Below are positions 13,101 through 26,555 of a stretch of DNA of 64,000 nucleotides, piece after piece. Below the pieces are notes generated by a model that did no database searches, was not told the DNA's origin, and worked only from the letters and a program-made list of their open reading frames with translations. Numbering within the stretch: the first letter of the stretch is position 1; the number at the start of each line of letters is the position of its first letter. The translations under genes and the position numbers were made by a program. This DNA comes from Casuarius casuarius (Eukaryota > Chordata > Aves > Casuariiformes > Casuariidae): assembly GCA_003342895.1 (NCBI GenBank), contig PTFA01000055.1, forward strand, positions 789,267 to 853,266, given 5' to 3'.

Positions 13101-15794
13101 ACCAGAAAATCACAAGCCAGTTAACTCAAAGGTGCCTTGCCTACAATTCCTTTCTTTTTTTCAGGATAAAGTCACATTTTATGATCTGTATCATTTTGCA
13201 TTGTATTTTACAGCATGGCCAGTTTTATAGCATAGGGCACTATATACTTTTTAATTGTCCCTTTTATTAATCATCACGACATGCTAATTTCCAATATTTT
13301 TTTTTCAGTTTACATGCTTTCTATCTGATTTCATTTAACCTGCTTTGATTCTCTGAGCTGTGAATATCTGTCCATATTGAAGTATTAAATAACTTTGTCA
13401 GATGCTCAGCAGTCAGCACTTCAACAGCCTTGTCTGTTTGCTGTGTCCCATTTCATCTTCTGTCTTCCAGACCCTGTTTCACCCAGCCTGCCTTATTCAG
13501 TGTTATGTTAAACAGTTTTGTTGTTTCTATGCAGCCTTTCTTGCTTTGTGCTCTGCACACAATACTGATTACTAGTGTGCAGCCCTATTTTTGCTGTAAA
13601 GCCATGTTCATGCTTCAATGATTCCATCTTTGTGGCTTTTACTAATAAATTACTTTGCAACTGGTAATAATAGAGTATTAAAGCAACTGTGTTTTATATC
13701 TAGATATGTACAGTTTCTGCCTGTCTACCTCCGCTATACTGTTTGACATACTGTTTGACAAATACCAAAACTATTTGGCACTTCTATGTTTGGTGAACAT
13801 GCCAGCGTGTTGAGATCATTACGGGAATTAGGAATTACCACTGCAGATGTCAGTTTAATAATGTAATGTCGTATCTTCAATATTGGTTAGTAGCAGATGC
13901 TTCAGACGTATTTGAAAGAAATCCTTTGCACAGGAAAGTAGTGTCAGTATGCTTATAAAGTGTTTCTTCCTCTTCCCTTTCTGTTAGTGCAAAGTTCGTT
14001 CTCTGAACAATAAAAATTTATTTTTATGGCTGATAATTGTATCATCACTGATAAAATCAATATTCTTGAAGTCTGACTCCTACTGTTTATTTTTTAATCT
14101 GACGTGCTTCTAGAATCTGGCAGCCTGGAGGATTAGTTTATACAGTTATTTGGAAGGACTCTGTTTTGGCTGAAATTTAAATTTTTAATTAAATTTCACA
14201 GATTTACTTCTTTTACGGGTCATGTTCTAATTTCTTTCTTCATCATTTTACTTGCCTCTTAAGTATCTCATACTCTTCTCTTATCTAAGCTAAATCATTG
14301 TGATTTTGCTCATCTCATCTCATATGGAAAGAAAATGTTGTATATGATTGTTTTATAAAACAGATAAGTTCATATTCTGTTAGCCCACATTTTTGTGACT
14401 ATCTATTTTGTATTAAATCCTTCTCAGTGTATGGCTGCTTCTTTGACATTTATCCTGTTATTGCCTTTGTTTAACCTCTGCCATGAGTCTGGACTGATGC
14501 AAGTCGCTCACTAAGTAGGAATGTTGGGTAGTTTCAAATTTGACTTCTGTTTCCACAAGCAGTATGAACATAGCAGACTCTGAACTCAAACCCAAACTTG
14601 AACAAAACTATTAAAATCAAGATAAGAGCAATGAGCATTTTGTGACTGGAAACCAGATATTTCCCAGGGAAACAAGCACAGGCCATGATTTCATTTAATT
14701 GAAACTCATATGGAAATTTTAATGCCCAGTTATTAGCATAACCTAAAATCATTGCTTTAACAGAATAAAGACTCCTTTGTTTTCTGAGTTTTGAATTTTA
14801 AACATATGTACAGATCCCAGATTTTTTTTTGCTATCGTAAGTGCTAAAATCTTACTTTCTCTTAAGTGAAAACCGAGAATTTTCTTCTATTCTCAGCAGC
14901 TGATGCTCTCAGAAAATGCTACATAACATGAAGGTATGAAGCAATGGCAGATGGCAACAATGCATGCTTAATAAATGTCTCATAACGGTTCTTCCAACCA
15001 CAAGTGGTAGCAGGTATCAAAAGTTCATGGCTAGTATTATGGAAGAAAGCCAAAAAAAAACTTTTGGCTGTCATGCTGGCAACAGCAAATATAAGCTGCC
15101 GGTGCCTGGCTGGTGGTGGGAAGAACTGGGATACTGTGACTGGTAGCAGATCATGGTCCAGAGGATATCAGTTCTGACATTTGGTAGGAGACAGAGAATA
15201 CTCAGGAGAGTCTTTGTGCAGCCTATTCAGCAGAGTCAGCTCTTGGCTAATTAGCCTGTCAAGGAAGCTAGCTCTGGCTATACTTGTCTTTTATTAACTG
15301 AGATGCCCTCCGATTTGAGTTTACTCGCAGATAATTTTCAGTTTGACTGGTGACACTGAACACATTCCTTGGTTCCACACCTTTCCCTGTTACATCTGGA
15401 TGCACTAGCATTTTTGCAACTGCTTGCAACATACAAGTCCATTTTGCTTTATGCTGCAGAGGGAAATTACTGTCCTATACTGGGAAATATGAATCTTGAA
15501 GAGACCTTGGCTTCATTCCCAGCTTGCCTGGATCCTGCATGCACGAACGTAGAAAAGCCACTTATAACTCAGTTTTTAAGAGGTGCCAAGAACCTGTAGC
15601 AGCCATTGAAAGGTTGCCATTAGTCTCTCTATGCAACAGTTGATTTTATGAGAAGTAAGAATAATTCTGAATTTATGCAATCATTCTGGCTTATGGACCT
15701 GTCTTGACAGAATTCAGCACCTACTACAATATCAGACTGTGTAAGAGATGTGGAATAGGGAGGAACAGAGACACATTTCAGGGCATGTGAGGGA
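10180..15794. other. Unassigned AT-rich sequence, no gene supported
   Basis: About 5.6 kb with no recognised coding or RNA gene. The longest frames are 60-90 codons without motifs. It contains a small exact 12-bp tandem repeat (TACTGTTTGACA twice, 13737-13760) and an 8-bp-arm inverted repeat TTTTATCA/TGATAAAA near 12441-12463. Confidence 0.65.
13737..13760. repeat. Exact 12-bp tandem repeat (2 copies)
   Basis: TACTGTTTGACA occurs twice head to tail without mismatch. It is short and probably a slippage event. No function is visible. Confidence 0.85.
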
Positions 15795-16475
15795 GAAGGA
15801 AGTGATTGGGAACTGTTAGCATGAATTTACCTTGGGTAAATTATGCCTGACCAGCCTGACTACTTTCTATGATGAAATGACTAGATTTCAGGAGAAAGAG
15901 AGAGTAGTGGATGTCATTTACCTTGACTTTAATAAGGTTTTTAACACGTCCTTAATATTGTACCCAAGTTAGGATATTTTGATCTGGATGGAAGGACAAC
16001 TAGGTAGATGAAAATCTGTTTGAGGAACTGGTCTCAGAGAGTGGTGGTTAATGAGTTGTATGGTACCTGGAAACCTGTAAAAGGCAGAATACCACAGAGG
16101 ACCATCCTGTGACCTGTCTTGTTAATCATCTTTATCAATGATGTAGAAGAGGTGAGGGAGTGCTAACTCATCAAGTTTGCAGGTGACACCAAAGTGGGTG
16201 TGGGGACCAAAGGATCTGCTCAAGAGCAGGGCTGCCATCCAGAGGGACCAGGGCAGGCTGGAGGAATGAGCCTTGTGCAGTTCATCCCCGACAATTGCCA
16301 AGACCAGTTCTGGGGAAGGCAGAGCTCCTGGCAGCAGTCCAGGCTGACCAAGGACTGCCTGGGAGCAGCTCTGTGGAAATGCCCCAGGAGCCATAGGGGA
16401 CAGCAAGCTGCACAGGAGCCAGTTGGGGACCCTGGCAGCCACAAAGGCCAACAGCATGCCTGGGCTGTATGAACA
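15795..16475 (+). mobile_element. Old, decayed CR1 LINE fragment (E3), RT region
   Basis: About 680 bp of CR1 ORF2 with both ends lost. Translated pieces in shifting frames give the CR1 order: a block like [13 protein letters not shown] near 15810-15860, motif A as YLDFNKVF near 15918-15943, WKPVKGRIPQ near 16069-16096, FINDVEEVRE near 16131-16160, and the catalytic box at 16176-16187 reading FAGD instead of FADD. The 3' part (about 16330-16475) keeps nucleotide similarity to the segment coding the residues after the catalytic domain. Many stops and indels, including TGA at about 16110 and TAA near 16164, make it clearly older than E1 and E2. The ATTCTGTG tail is absent. Long open frames on the minus strand here (16122-16457, 16220-16540) are antisense shadows. 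Confidence 0.85.
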
Positions 16476-19400
16476 GAAACTGCTGAAACTTGCACTCTGA
16501 CTGGTACCAGTTCGTTACATTTAGAAAAAAAAATCCTCATTTCTTTACACTTCTATAAATGTGTATCTTGTTTTTAACTCCTTGTTTGAGCTTGGAAGGG
16601 AAAAACGTATTTTTCTGATATACACAATGGAATGAAGTAGTCCTATTTCCCCTAGTTGCATATTTTTTAAGAATGAATGCCTCTTTTCTTACCTATGGAA
16701 CGAGCTTTTGGATTGAGGGCCTTTGGAAGGGACACTGAATAAATAGGAGCCTAAGATCAGAGTCAGGAAGCTAATAAGACTTCATCCACTGAGAGGAAGC
16801 AGCAGAGTGGGTTGTGGCCGTTTTGACCGCATCAGTCAAAGCAAGTTTCAGGGACAGGAGCCTGCATGCAGGATTTGCTGTACATTTGAATAGAAAGGAA
16901 ACAAAAAAGTGATGCAGGTCAGATGACAGTTAACGGGAGAGATCTCAATGGCATCTAAAACCATAACTGGCTTCCGACAGAAACAAAAAAAAGAAGGTTC
17001 CTCTTTCCCTTCCCCAAGTACTGGCCTTCTTGCCCTATCTCATATTGACCACTATTAATGATATTTTGAGCAGTTTATTTACTTTTACATGTTCTCTTAG
17101 CTACTATGAACATACTTTATAACATTATAAGGCTGTGTAGTTAGTGTCCGTAATGTTGATATTTAGAATGGCAATAAAACTAATTTGTGAGCTTTAATGC
17201 TATAACAAGCAATATAGTCCAGGAAGATATACTGAATACAATTTGTTTGTAACAAACCACAAATATTTGAATGCAGATTCAGAAGTCAGACCAAGTCTAG
17301 CTTTGACAAATATCTGAAGCTTGATGGGATGCATGAAATTCCTTTTCTTGACAATCTGTAAACACCAAGGAGTAGTAGTAAGGTACTTTCTAATGGCTCT
17401 TTCCTAGCTTATTCTCATATACAAGCATCAACTGGAGTCAGGAATAAGCTCTATGAAGAGTCAAGTCTTGAACTTGTATTGATTTGCTTTCCCTAGTTAA
17501 TGAGTATTTACATATGATTGCACAAATGGAGACATTTAATTTTGGGAAACATTTAATTTTAGTTTACTTATTGGAATATAAAATGTCAAAGCAGTACACA
17601 GATTTTCTTTTTAAAATATAGTTGCCTAGTAAAAGATATTATATTTGGGGACTTTGTGTGGGTTAGAACAGAGATGTGAGTGTTGCCAGAATGCAATTTA
17701 GGTGTCTGGACAATGGTGAACATGCTGTTGAGACGCAGCAAATTGACAGTTGGGAAAGCACAGAGGTAACACAATATTTTCCACAGTAGCCAGAATTCAC
17801 TTCCAGAGCAGCAAGTTTAAATTAACTCCTACATTTTCATTTTTCATATAGATTTGTTATTCTTCTAGGTGCTAGCATTTTGGAAAGACCATAGGACAAG
17901 AAGACAGTGAAAGTCAAGTTATGTGCAACTCTTCTGTTTCAATATATTGATGTCATGTGTTTTAAAATTAACAGATAAGCAGAAAAGCTTCCAAGTCTGA
18001 CTGAGAGAGAAATTGTAGCTGCAATACACTGGCAGAAGTAAGAGAGAAATTTAAAGATATGAAACTTCCAAGTTTTTAAATAAGCTTCAACACAAGAAAA
18101 TGTAAATCTAAGTACCTTGGAGGTTGTACTGACAAGGAAGGCTGTATTTGCCTCTGTTTTACTAAAAGTCAGCTAAAGCAATTTTGATTAACAAAGGCTG
18201 TGAAGTGTCACAGAGCTAATGGCATCCTGAGAAGCAGGGCATATCAGTTAGATTTAACTCCTCTGTGGAAAGTAGTTCATAAATAATTTCTCAAGCTCTC
18301 CTGACAAAACATTTTCTGAGAAATGTAAAATTATAGGTGTGTGCTTGACAGTAAAATTTATACAAGAAGCAGTAAAAAGAATTTTATTAACATAAACAAG
18401 TCAAGTATCCTAATCCCTTTCAGAACTCATAGGCTCCTCAATAAGATGAACTCTGGACAAGAAAGTTATCTCTCATATAATTTAGTCTCAGGAGAGACGC
18501 TTGTCAACATCTTTTTGAACAGTAGTTTCTCTGAAAGGACATTACACTTATTTGTATAACTTCTCCTGGCATAATCCAGTCACTACAAAGGTTAAAATGC
18601 ATTACAATTTTGGATGAAAGAGACAAAGGAAATCTGTAAGGAAAGGGTTAATTTTTTAGACTAACACAGATCCTCAATTATTTATCACATTTCATGAAAT
18701 TTGAAGGCCATTAAATGAAGGCAGCTGTACTGGCTCCTGTGTCAGGTTACTGTCTGACACCCAAGTAACACAGAAAGACCATTTCTCCATGTCTTTGCCA
18801 CCAGGCTCTCCATCACGCATTGTATGCCTGGCGAAAGCTGTCAATAACTGTTTTTTCCTGCCTGAATGCTCATAGGTGACTTCAAACAGTTCTGGTAGTA
18901 CAGAATCAATACCTTAGCGCCAGCAGCCGTGGCAAAACTGTTATCATTATTGTGTTTACTGTTGATCAAGTTACACTCTTTCCTTCCAAAGCTAGTAAAA
19001 ATTCCAGCAAGCTCACACAGCACCTCCTTGGCAAGTTCTTTCCTTCATCTACAGGTATCAAACGTTTCTTTTTTTTTTCCTCATGGGATGGTGCTATGGT
19101 TAAGAAAGAAACTGAGATAAAAGCAGGCAGAGAGCAAAATGATAGTCCAGTCTTTAATTAGATGACATCAGGACACTGTTTCAAAACACCAGTGATTATT
19201 GAATTGGCACTATAAGCTGCTAAAAACAGGCACAGACAAGCCAATAGGAGAAGTGGACCATAAAAACTCTGAGTTTACTATGACAGTAAACAGTATACCC
19301 TTCTTATTATTTCCTTCTTTTCACACAAAGCATGCACATGCAAGCCCATGTTCAGAATACAGAAGACAGAACCATAAAAAGGTGTGATTTTATATAGACA

Positions 19401-20847
19401 CATTTAGCCTACCCTTTAATTAATCAACTGAGTGCCTCATTTTTACTTCAACTCATTCAGCATTTCTGGCTTTGTTGTGTCATTAAATATGACATTTCCA
19501 CATTTGGAAAAAAATGTCAAGCTATAATGATATACCTACTGCAGTGTACTGCCTCTACTAAACAGAAATCATGATTGACTGACAGCTTGGGTCTCAGAAG
19601 GAATAATTTTCAGTAAATAGGAAATACATAACTTTCATTAGTGCCTTTAAAATATTTGGAAAAAGGTAAAGCGAAACAATTCTTTTTTCTGTTTTGTGAA
19701 CCACTGATCTTTTCTCTGTTACTTGCCTTTTGCCATTTGTTTTATCATATATGCCACTCTATGGTCACTGCAGATACAATGTTAAAAAAACTCATTTACC
19801 ACAGTTTGGCTCAAGTCAAAGAGCCATGTCACTCACTAGGCAAAGTGACATGTATTAATCATGGGTCTTTTCTTAAAGATTTATTCACATTATTCCTTTC
19901 GAGTGCATATAGTTGATGGGAAAGTGGGGGGCATGATAATGAAAGAAATTTTAGAAAAGAGTTTACTACAGAGTCACTGTTCCTAGCTATGTGCCTTTAC
20001 AACCCCTTCTGTGGAATTTTTACTCCTGATATATTTAGGGCTCTTTTATTGTTTTATTTTTAATAACTAGAAGGAAAGCAAAGAAGTGATTGAAATGGTT
20101 AGCCAAAACCTGAGCCTAGATTTTTCAGGGTCAGGTTCATTTAGATGACTAAATCCCCTATTTAAGATCAGGAATAAGTTACTCATTCAGAAATCTGTTA
20201 TAACTGATGAAGCAAGCTGAACTTTGCAGTCTTATATGTGAATGCTGGTCTTACTGAGTTGATATTGTAGCCACAGAACTGGAGGCCAAGTTCTTTGCTA
20301 ATGTAACACCACTGAATGAGAAGAAATAATACCAACAAAGATAGTGATTTTGTTTATTCAGTAATAGAATTTATTCAAAACCATGTTAGATTTTCAAAGT
20401 CTCTTATGAGGAGACAGATATGAAATGACTGTGTTTACTAAAATTGCGATGGAAAAGTCTTTTCTACCCTTGTAAAATTGTCAAGATTTTGGAAAATTAG
20501 GGCCATATGTCAAATTTTTTAAACAGGCATTTGTTAAGAGTTTAAATAATTATACTTTTTAAATAATTTTATTGATTCTAAAAGATACTAAACATGTTTA
20601 AACTGCTGTATATCTTACATTTTTAAACAAAAAGTCATTTTGAGATCATAATAATATACCTTGTTTGAAAAACATGATTCAACGCCCAGAAAGATTTTTT
20701 CCATCCTTTCATTTTGACTTCAGAAGTCTTAATCACTTACAGCATTGTTATTATTTACAGTACTGATGAGTTTATGTCAAATGTAGCTAAAAGAACCTCC
20801 TAACTCTTCACCAGAAGTTCAGCTTAAGTATTAATTTATGTTTGTGC

Positions 20848-20863
20848 TTTTTTTTTTTTTTTT
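20848..20863. repeat. Poly-T run
   Basis: An uninterrupted run of about 16 T. No target-site duplication or processed transcript body is visible next to it, so it is treated as a simple repeat. Confidence 0.9.
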
Positions 20864-22196
20864 AACATTTATCCATGTTATATGCACATCCATCTCTGTA
20901 TTTCCTGTTTCCATTCAGCATCATGGGTCATTCAGCACCATCCCATGAAATATAAATTGAATCTTCCCCAGTAATCTCAGGAGATAAGTCCCCGTGAAGA
21001 CACACATAGAGAAACTCTTTCATATTTCTATTCAAAAAGAAGACAAAGAGTATACAAGATGTCATAAGTTTGTTTGGCAATTTACTAGAAGACATTTAGC
21101 CAAATTTTACAGATTCAAATGTCTAAGATTTCAACCTCCTAAATTTTTGGAAAACTGAATTGAAACAGGCCAATATATGAACCTTTTCCATATACTATCT
21201 GATAAGTTATCTTTCTAACTATGTAGAGGGATTTCTGTGCTAGTATACACTCAACTACAATAAATACCACATTTATCATAATATCGAAGAGTAATTCTAG
21301 TGGCTGTAGACATGAAGAAATCTATTCTGTTGAAAGGAGAAATTGTCAGTGCAGTATGAAGGGAGTTCAGGAAGAAAATGCATGTCATTGTAAACACTGC
21401 TTTCTGTGAGATTATGTATTGTGTGATCTTTTTCAGACGTGAAAAGACAGGAATAAATGCAACCATTATAATCTACTGAATAACATCTCTCTCCTAAAAG
21501 TTTTGTATAAATCATCCAGTCCTTAGAAATTCTGATAACAATATTTTTCTTTTCCATTACATATATTTTTTAAATTAAGCATCATAGACAGACATTGTTT
21601 AGATAGAAACCTAATATTATTTCTTTGAATTACCTTAAAGAAAAGTAAAAAGCTAGGAGTATATAATATGAATTTGAAGTTTTTGGTCAATATGAAACTT
21701 TTCACTAACTCAGTCTAGTCTTTCTAAAGACCAGGATATTTGGTATACATTGTGCTCCTATATTCCAAACAAAAATAGACTTAATCATTTGAAAAAGCAA
21801 ATATTTAACAGCAAATAATCTAAATCTTAAACAGTAAGCAAACAAACCACCCCTAATCCTCACTTTAACATAGCATTATACTACCTAGATAGCAGCCCTA
21901 AATTGGTAATGGCGTTATTTAACAAAACTATTACTTTTAAAGATACTATAGAACTCTAAACAGTAGCAAGGCAGTTGCATTGACCAGTAGGATTAGAACC
22001 ATAGCACTTCAGATATTCATATATTACTTAAGAAAGGTATTTGCTAAACTTCAGGTAGGGAAACAAGCAATAGCTTTTTACATTTCACAAAGTGTCTGTG
22101 AAATATATAAATAGCATTATTTCCATTCTATTGGTGCTGAAAAATAAAGCAGAGGCTGAATTAATCCTCAACTCTTAATTTTGCTGTAATTGTTCT

Positions 22197-22223
22197 AACT
22201 ACTTGTTTGAACTACTTGTTTGA
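22197..22223. repeat. Exact 13-bp tandem repeat (2 copies)
   Basis: AACTACTTGTTTG occurs at 22197 and again at 22210 with no spacer. This is a small slippage duplication. Confidence 0.85.
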
Positions 22224-25200
22224 AACATGGATATATTTGTATTTGAGTTTTTCAGTGACAAACCAATATCATAACAGAGACATAATCATATTAATTCTAC
22301 CCTGAACTTCTTTTGGCTGGGACAAGATCCCCATCACTGCTTACGGGGTACTTACAGTTCATCTTCTAGTAGTCACAGCACTACTTTCATCCATAAATTC
22401 TAGTTACTGTTGCAAAAGGCAACATTGGAATTATTTGAAGAACGACTCTGCAGTCACTTTGTGTGAGCATATGAGTAGACGGGAATTTTGGAGCATGACA
22501 TGGCATGTCCTTCTCATCCACAAGGCAACTATTTAGGTCTTTGAGTTAGACAGTACAGTGGATAAGACCTGAATTTTAGCTCTGGAATTTCCTTAGAATT
22601 GTTTAAGCCCATGTTTTTGGTTTTGGTTTTGTTTTTTTCTATGCTACTGTGTCCACTCAGTGTAGATACCAGCACAGACTCCTTCTGTACCATAAAATTC
22701 AGTGTGGACATAGCCTCAAAGTCAAGATTAGAAATAGCAGGTTTCCATCTTTGGATTTGGTATTTAGAATTGTACATATCTCACAAAAGAATATACATTG
22801 TTCCAAATCATAAACCTAGTGTGGAAAGTTTTCACTATCTTGCTGCTGAAGTCAATGGGAAAAATTAAACTTTATTCTCTTGTGCATGATCAGACTTAAA
22901 GAGAGTCATTGCTGTAGGAACATCCTGAAGTTGAATAAATGAAATATCATCCTAATTTTATTTTACAGCATACACTCAGGGAAAAGAGTGTTAACTTTGA
23001 TTATTAAAAAAAATCCTTATTTCTGGGACTTGACAATTTTTGCTCTACATTTTAGTATGAAAGTTATTTCTGTTTAAAAATAAATACACTTAATTTTCCA
23101 AATGAATGTATTCAGTCTTTGTGTTCTCCTACCTCAAATTTTCAAGCAATTTTGTTCATTTAGGTAGAAAGGATGATTTGGAAGACATGGACAGGCTATG
23201 AAAGACTTAGATCAGAAGTGTAACAAAACTGTTACGAGATTCATGTTCCTCAAATTGCCAGACTGGACTGCCCTTTCTGCAGAGAGCACTTCTCCAGCTC
23301 TACATTGGTACCACTTTTGGTGGGGATTTGCTCATACTGTATCTTTTGAAAACTGAGAAGTGCCATTAGCATGTTGAAGAACCCAGGAGTAACCACAGCC
23401 CTTCTTCAATCATTGTATCTGTATCTTTCTTCCCAAGGAAGTGTCTATCCACTCTCAATGTTTCCTAGACTGTCATTAACGATCTTCTGGGGAAAAACTG
23501 CATTTACGGGCTCCCTCTGATGGTCCACTTTGGAATGATATAATTTCCCATTCAGATATGATATTCCATTTATCATTTTTTCAGAAGTCATTCTTGGATA
23601 CACGAATATCATGGCTCCATTCTTTTACTTCCCTACTCTTTTGTGACACAGTGTTTGTGAGACACCTTTTCACTTTAACTTTGGTATATGCCTCTCCAGC
23701 CAGCCACTAGCAGATCTCTAATACTTTATGGTCTTAAAATTGCAAATTAGCATTCTACGGCTTTCTCTTTCCAGGTTTCCATAGCAACTCTTGTACAGCT
23801 TATTCATTAGAAAGAGTTCTGTTTAATTGATCTCCTAATGTATTGCTTAATAGTAACTGTTAAGCAGTCTTTTGTTTCCAGGTCATATTTAGGGTTCACA
23901 TATTTGCATAAAAGCATTTCATTAGCTGAAACCAATCATTATTAGTAATTTTCTTTTTTTAGTTTAAAATAACTAAACCCTCATTGAGATTTTCTGAATA
24001 GCAAATATTTATATCTTGCTGAATGGGTTTTCTCTGTGAGCCTGGGTGCTTTGTTTCTCTGAGCAGCAAGAAAATTACAGAGCTTCAAAATGTTAATCAG
24101 AGAAGACAAAAAGAAAGTGCCTTTTTTTCCAATTGAAATGTAAATGCACAGTGACGATAACTATAGGCCACCGGCAATATTTGATGACAAAGTTGTAATG
24201 GATAAATATCCTTTAAAAATCTAAGTAATGCATTGCCCAACTTGAACACATTGGGATTTTTTCTATTATGTATATAATGATTTTTTGACATCTTAGGCTA
24301 TGGCAGTTAAAAACCTCAAAGAAACACTTTTTTGAAATATAGTCTTGTCCAAAAGTCTTCACACTTAGGTTAGTCAGCTTGGCTGAATATTATTACAGTG
24401 AAATATAATTAACTCATTTGGTTCTGCATGAGTTACGAGCTGATTTTCAGCTGCCTGTGGTATGTGAATGTCAAACAATTTACCCAGAGTCACATGATGA
24501 AATTTAGTCTTGGCAATAGAAAAATTGTGTATCTGTGGTTTGCCAGGAACAATAATTTAAATTCATTTTGGATAATAACTACTATGGAAAATAAAGTATA
24601 TAATTTCAAGCAACTCCTTCTTAAACACCTTAAAATGAGTAAACTCATCAAACTTTCTGAGGAGCTAATGGAGAGTATGGAACTCATACCATATTGTTAG
24701 ATTCATTTTATACATACTTTGAGTCTGGTTCAGTAATTCATATTAATTGATTAAAAATATGGGTATTCTGAAATAATATTTTTATTGTTTTTCAATTGCC
24801 TTTCTGATTTTTTCAGTGCTTATAGTTCATGCTTTCTAAGATTTGCTCACAAATATGAAAGCTTGAAGTCTGATTTTTTTACTGAATTGTTTTCTAAATG
24901 CTAGTCAATATTAAGAACAGATCTTACAGAACGGTCTTATGAAAATAGAAAATATGGTATGATTCCTAAAGAATTCTCAAGACTTAGCAGGAATTACATA
25001 CTTCTAGAAACAATTCCCTTCAGATCTCAAAACTTGCAAAAGCAATTGTTTTTCTGATTAGTCCAATTTAACTTGCATAGCTTTAATAAAAAATGCAGTG
25101 TTGGAAAGAAAATTGAGAGAGTCTATAGCGAAAAGGAAGGAAAGGACACAGGGTTTGACTGGTTTCCTACCAGAAATAACAGCAACAATTGCTGTTGTTA

Positions 25201-25841
25201 TTAATTTTGAGATATCATGATGAAGGTATCCAGAAAGAGAAATGACTGCCATTAATATTTACGATAAATCACAGGCCAAACTTAGGTCACAAACTCAATT
25301 GTTTGCCTATAGTTGTTGCCTATAATGAAAGTATGCATATGAGTATCTTGCCAACCAATAATTTTAAAATAGGTAAAAAGCATCTCTTAAGGAGAAGTTA
25401 TGTGATATAAGCTTTCTAGAAGTTCCCAGCATCTGGTCCCACTGTCCACCTATTATCTGCCATTGTCTAAAATATCTGTATGGAGAAAAGCTGAGCCAAA
25501 AATCTTTCTGAGAAGCTCATTTAGTGGTACAGACATTAAGCAGAATAAATGCGAGCTGATATAATTTTGTGTATATATGAAAATAGTGTTATGGTTTCAC
25601 AGAGTATGCTTGCATTAATAAGAAGTAAATTTGCATAGAAAGAAATAATTACACATTATATATAAAATATTATAATTTATTTTGCATAGTCACTGTAATG
25701 CCTGCTGAAGGCTGAGGATCATCTTTAAAGTCATCTAGGGCATGAATGAATTATGCTATGGACACAGGATCATTACAGTGTATTCTTTTTTAGACTGTTA
25801 GATATAGAAGAGGGAGATTACTTGTAACATTTAGATATTTC

Positions 25842-25885
25842 TAAATATATATTTTTAGACACATAAATATATACTTTTAGATACA
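25842..25885. repeat. 22-bp tandem duplication, about 2 mismatches
   Basis: The unit beginning TAAATATATATTTTTAGACA at 25842 recurs at 25864 as TAAATATATACTTTTAGATA. Period is 22 and two transitions separate the copies. Confidence 0.85.
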
Positions 25886-26555
25886 TGAAAGTTAAAGAAA
25901 GATTATTACTTTTCTGCTAATCACGATAGCACTTAAACAAATTTTCCTTGCGGTTTAGTATCAATGTTGACAGTCCCACCAAAAAGCATTCATTTATATT
26001 TTAAATTACTATCCTTCTCTGATATTCCTTCCTTGCTGTTCGAAAGACTTTGAAAATAGTGATAGGGTAATAACTTTATAGTCTTCAGTGATGCCCATCT
26101 GTTCTCAGTTTTAGAAATGTGACTTGTGAAACCAGCCTTAGCAGTAATATACCAGCTACTTCAGGACAATCAAGATATTGAACAAATACAGTGGTTTAGA
26201 GGCAGTTATACTTGCTTAATCATGTTGTTTTCCTCTACAAAGAGGAAAAGACACAAGGAAGAAATGAAGCACAAAAGAGCCAAAGGTGCAGGCTCATTTA
26301 ACACCTTTCTCCAAATAGTACTCTTGAACTACTGATGTGTGTGTGCTCTAAGATGCCTCAGTAATTTCAGCGCTTGGCAACTGTCTCTGAGCTACTGCAA
26401 GAAGGAAATAATCTATGGTCTCAAGTAGTATTCTTTCCCTGCAATTCCTTTTCTCTGTGAAGTTCAGTAAACTACTTTCATTTTGTTTCTGAAAGTAAAA
26501 GTGTGTGAGAGAGGGACAGATTGATAACGTACATGTACTTGGACATGTCTACTTG

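Larger units (their letters stand above)
16476..26555. other. 10-kb unassigned AT-rich stretch, no gene supported
   Basis: No coding sequence, RNA gene or mobile element is recognised. The longest open frame is 91 codons (19641-19916) and lacks motifs. It contains a T run at 20848-20863, two short tandem duplications (22197-22223, 25842-25885) and a TAAT/ATTA-rich block at about 23920-24090 that may be a conserved non-coding element. Confidence 0.65.

Noticed and set aside
16122..16540. 106-111-codon overlapping minus-strand frames in a GC-rich patch
   Set aside because: Shadow of the old CR1 fragment E3. The GC content belongs to CR1, not to a host exon.
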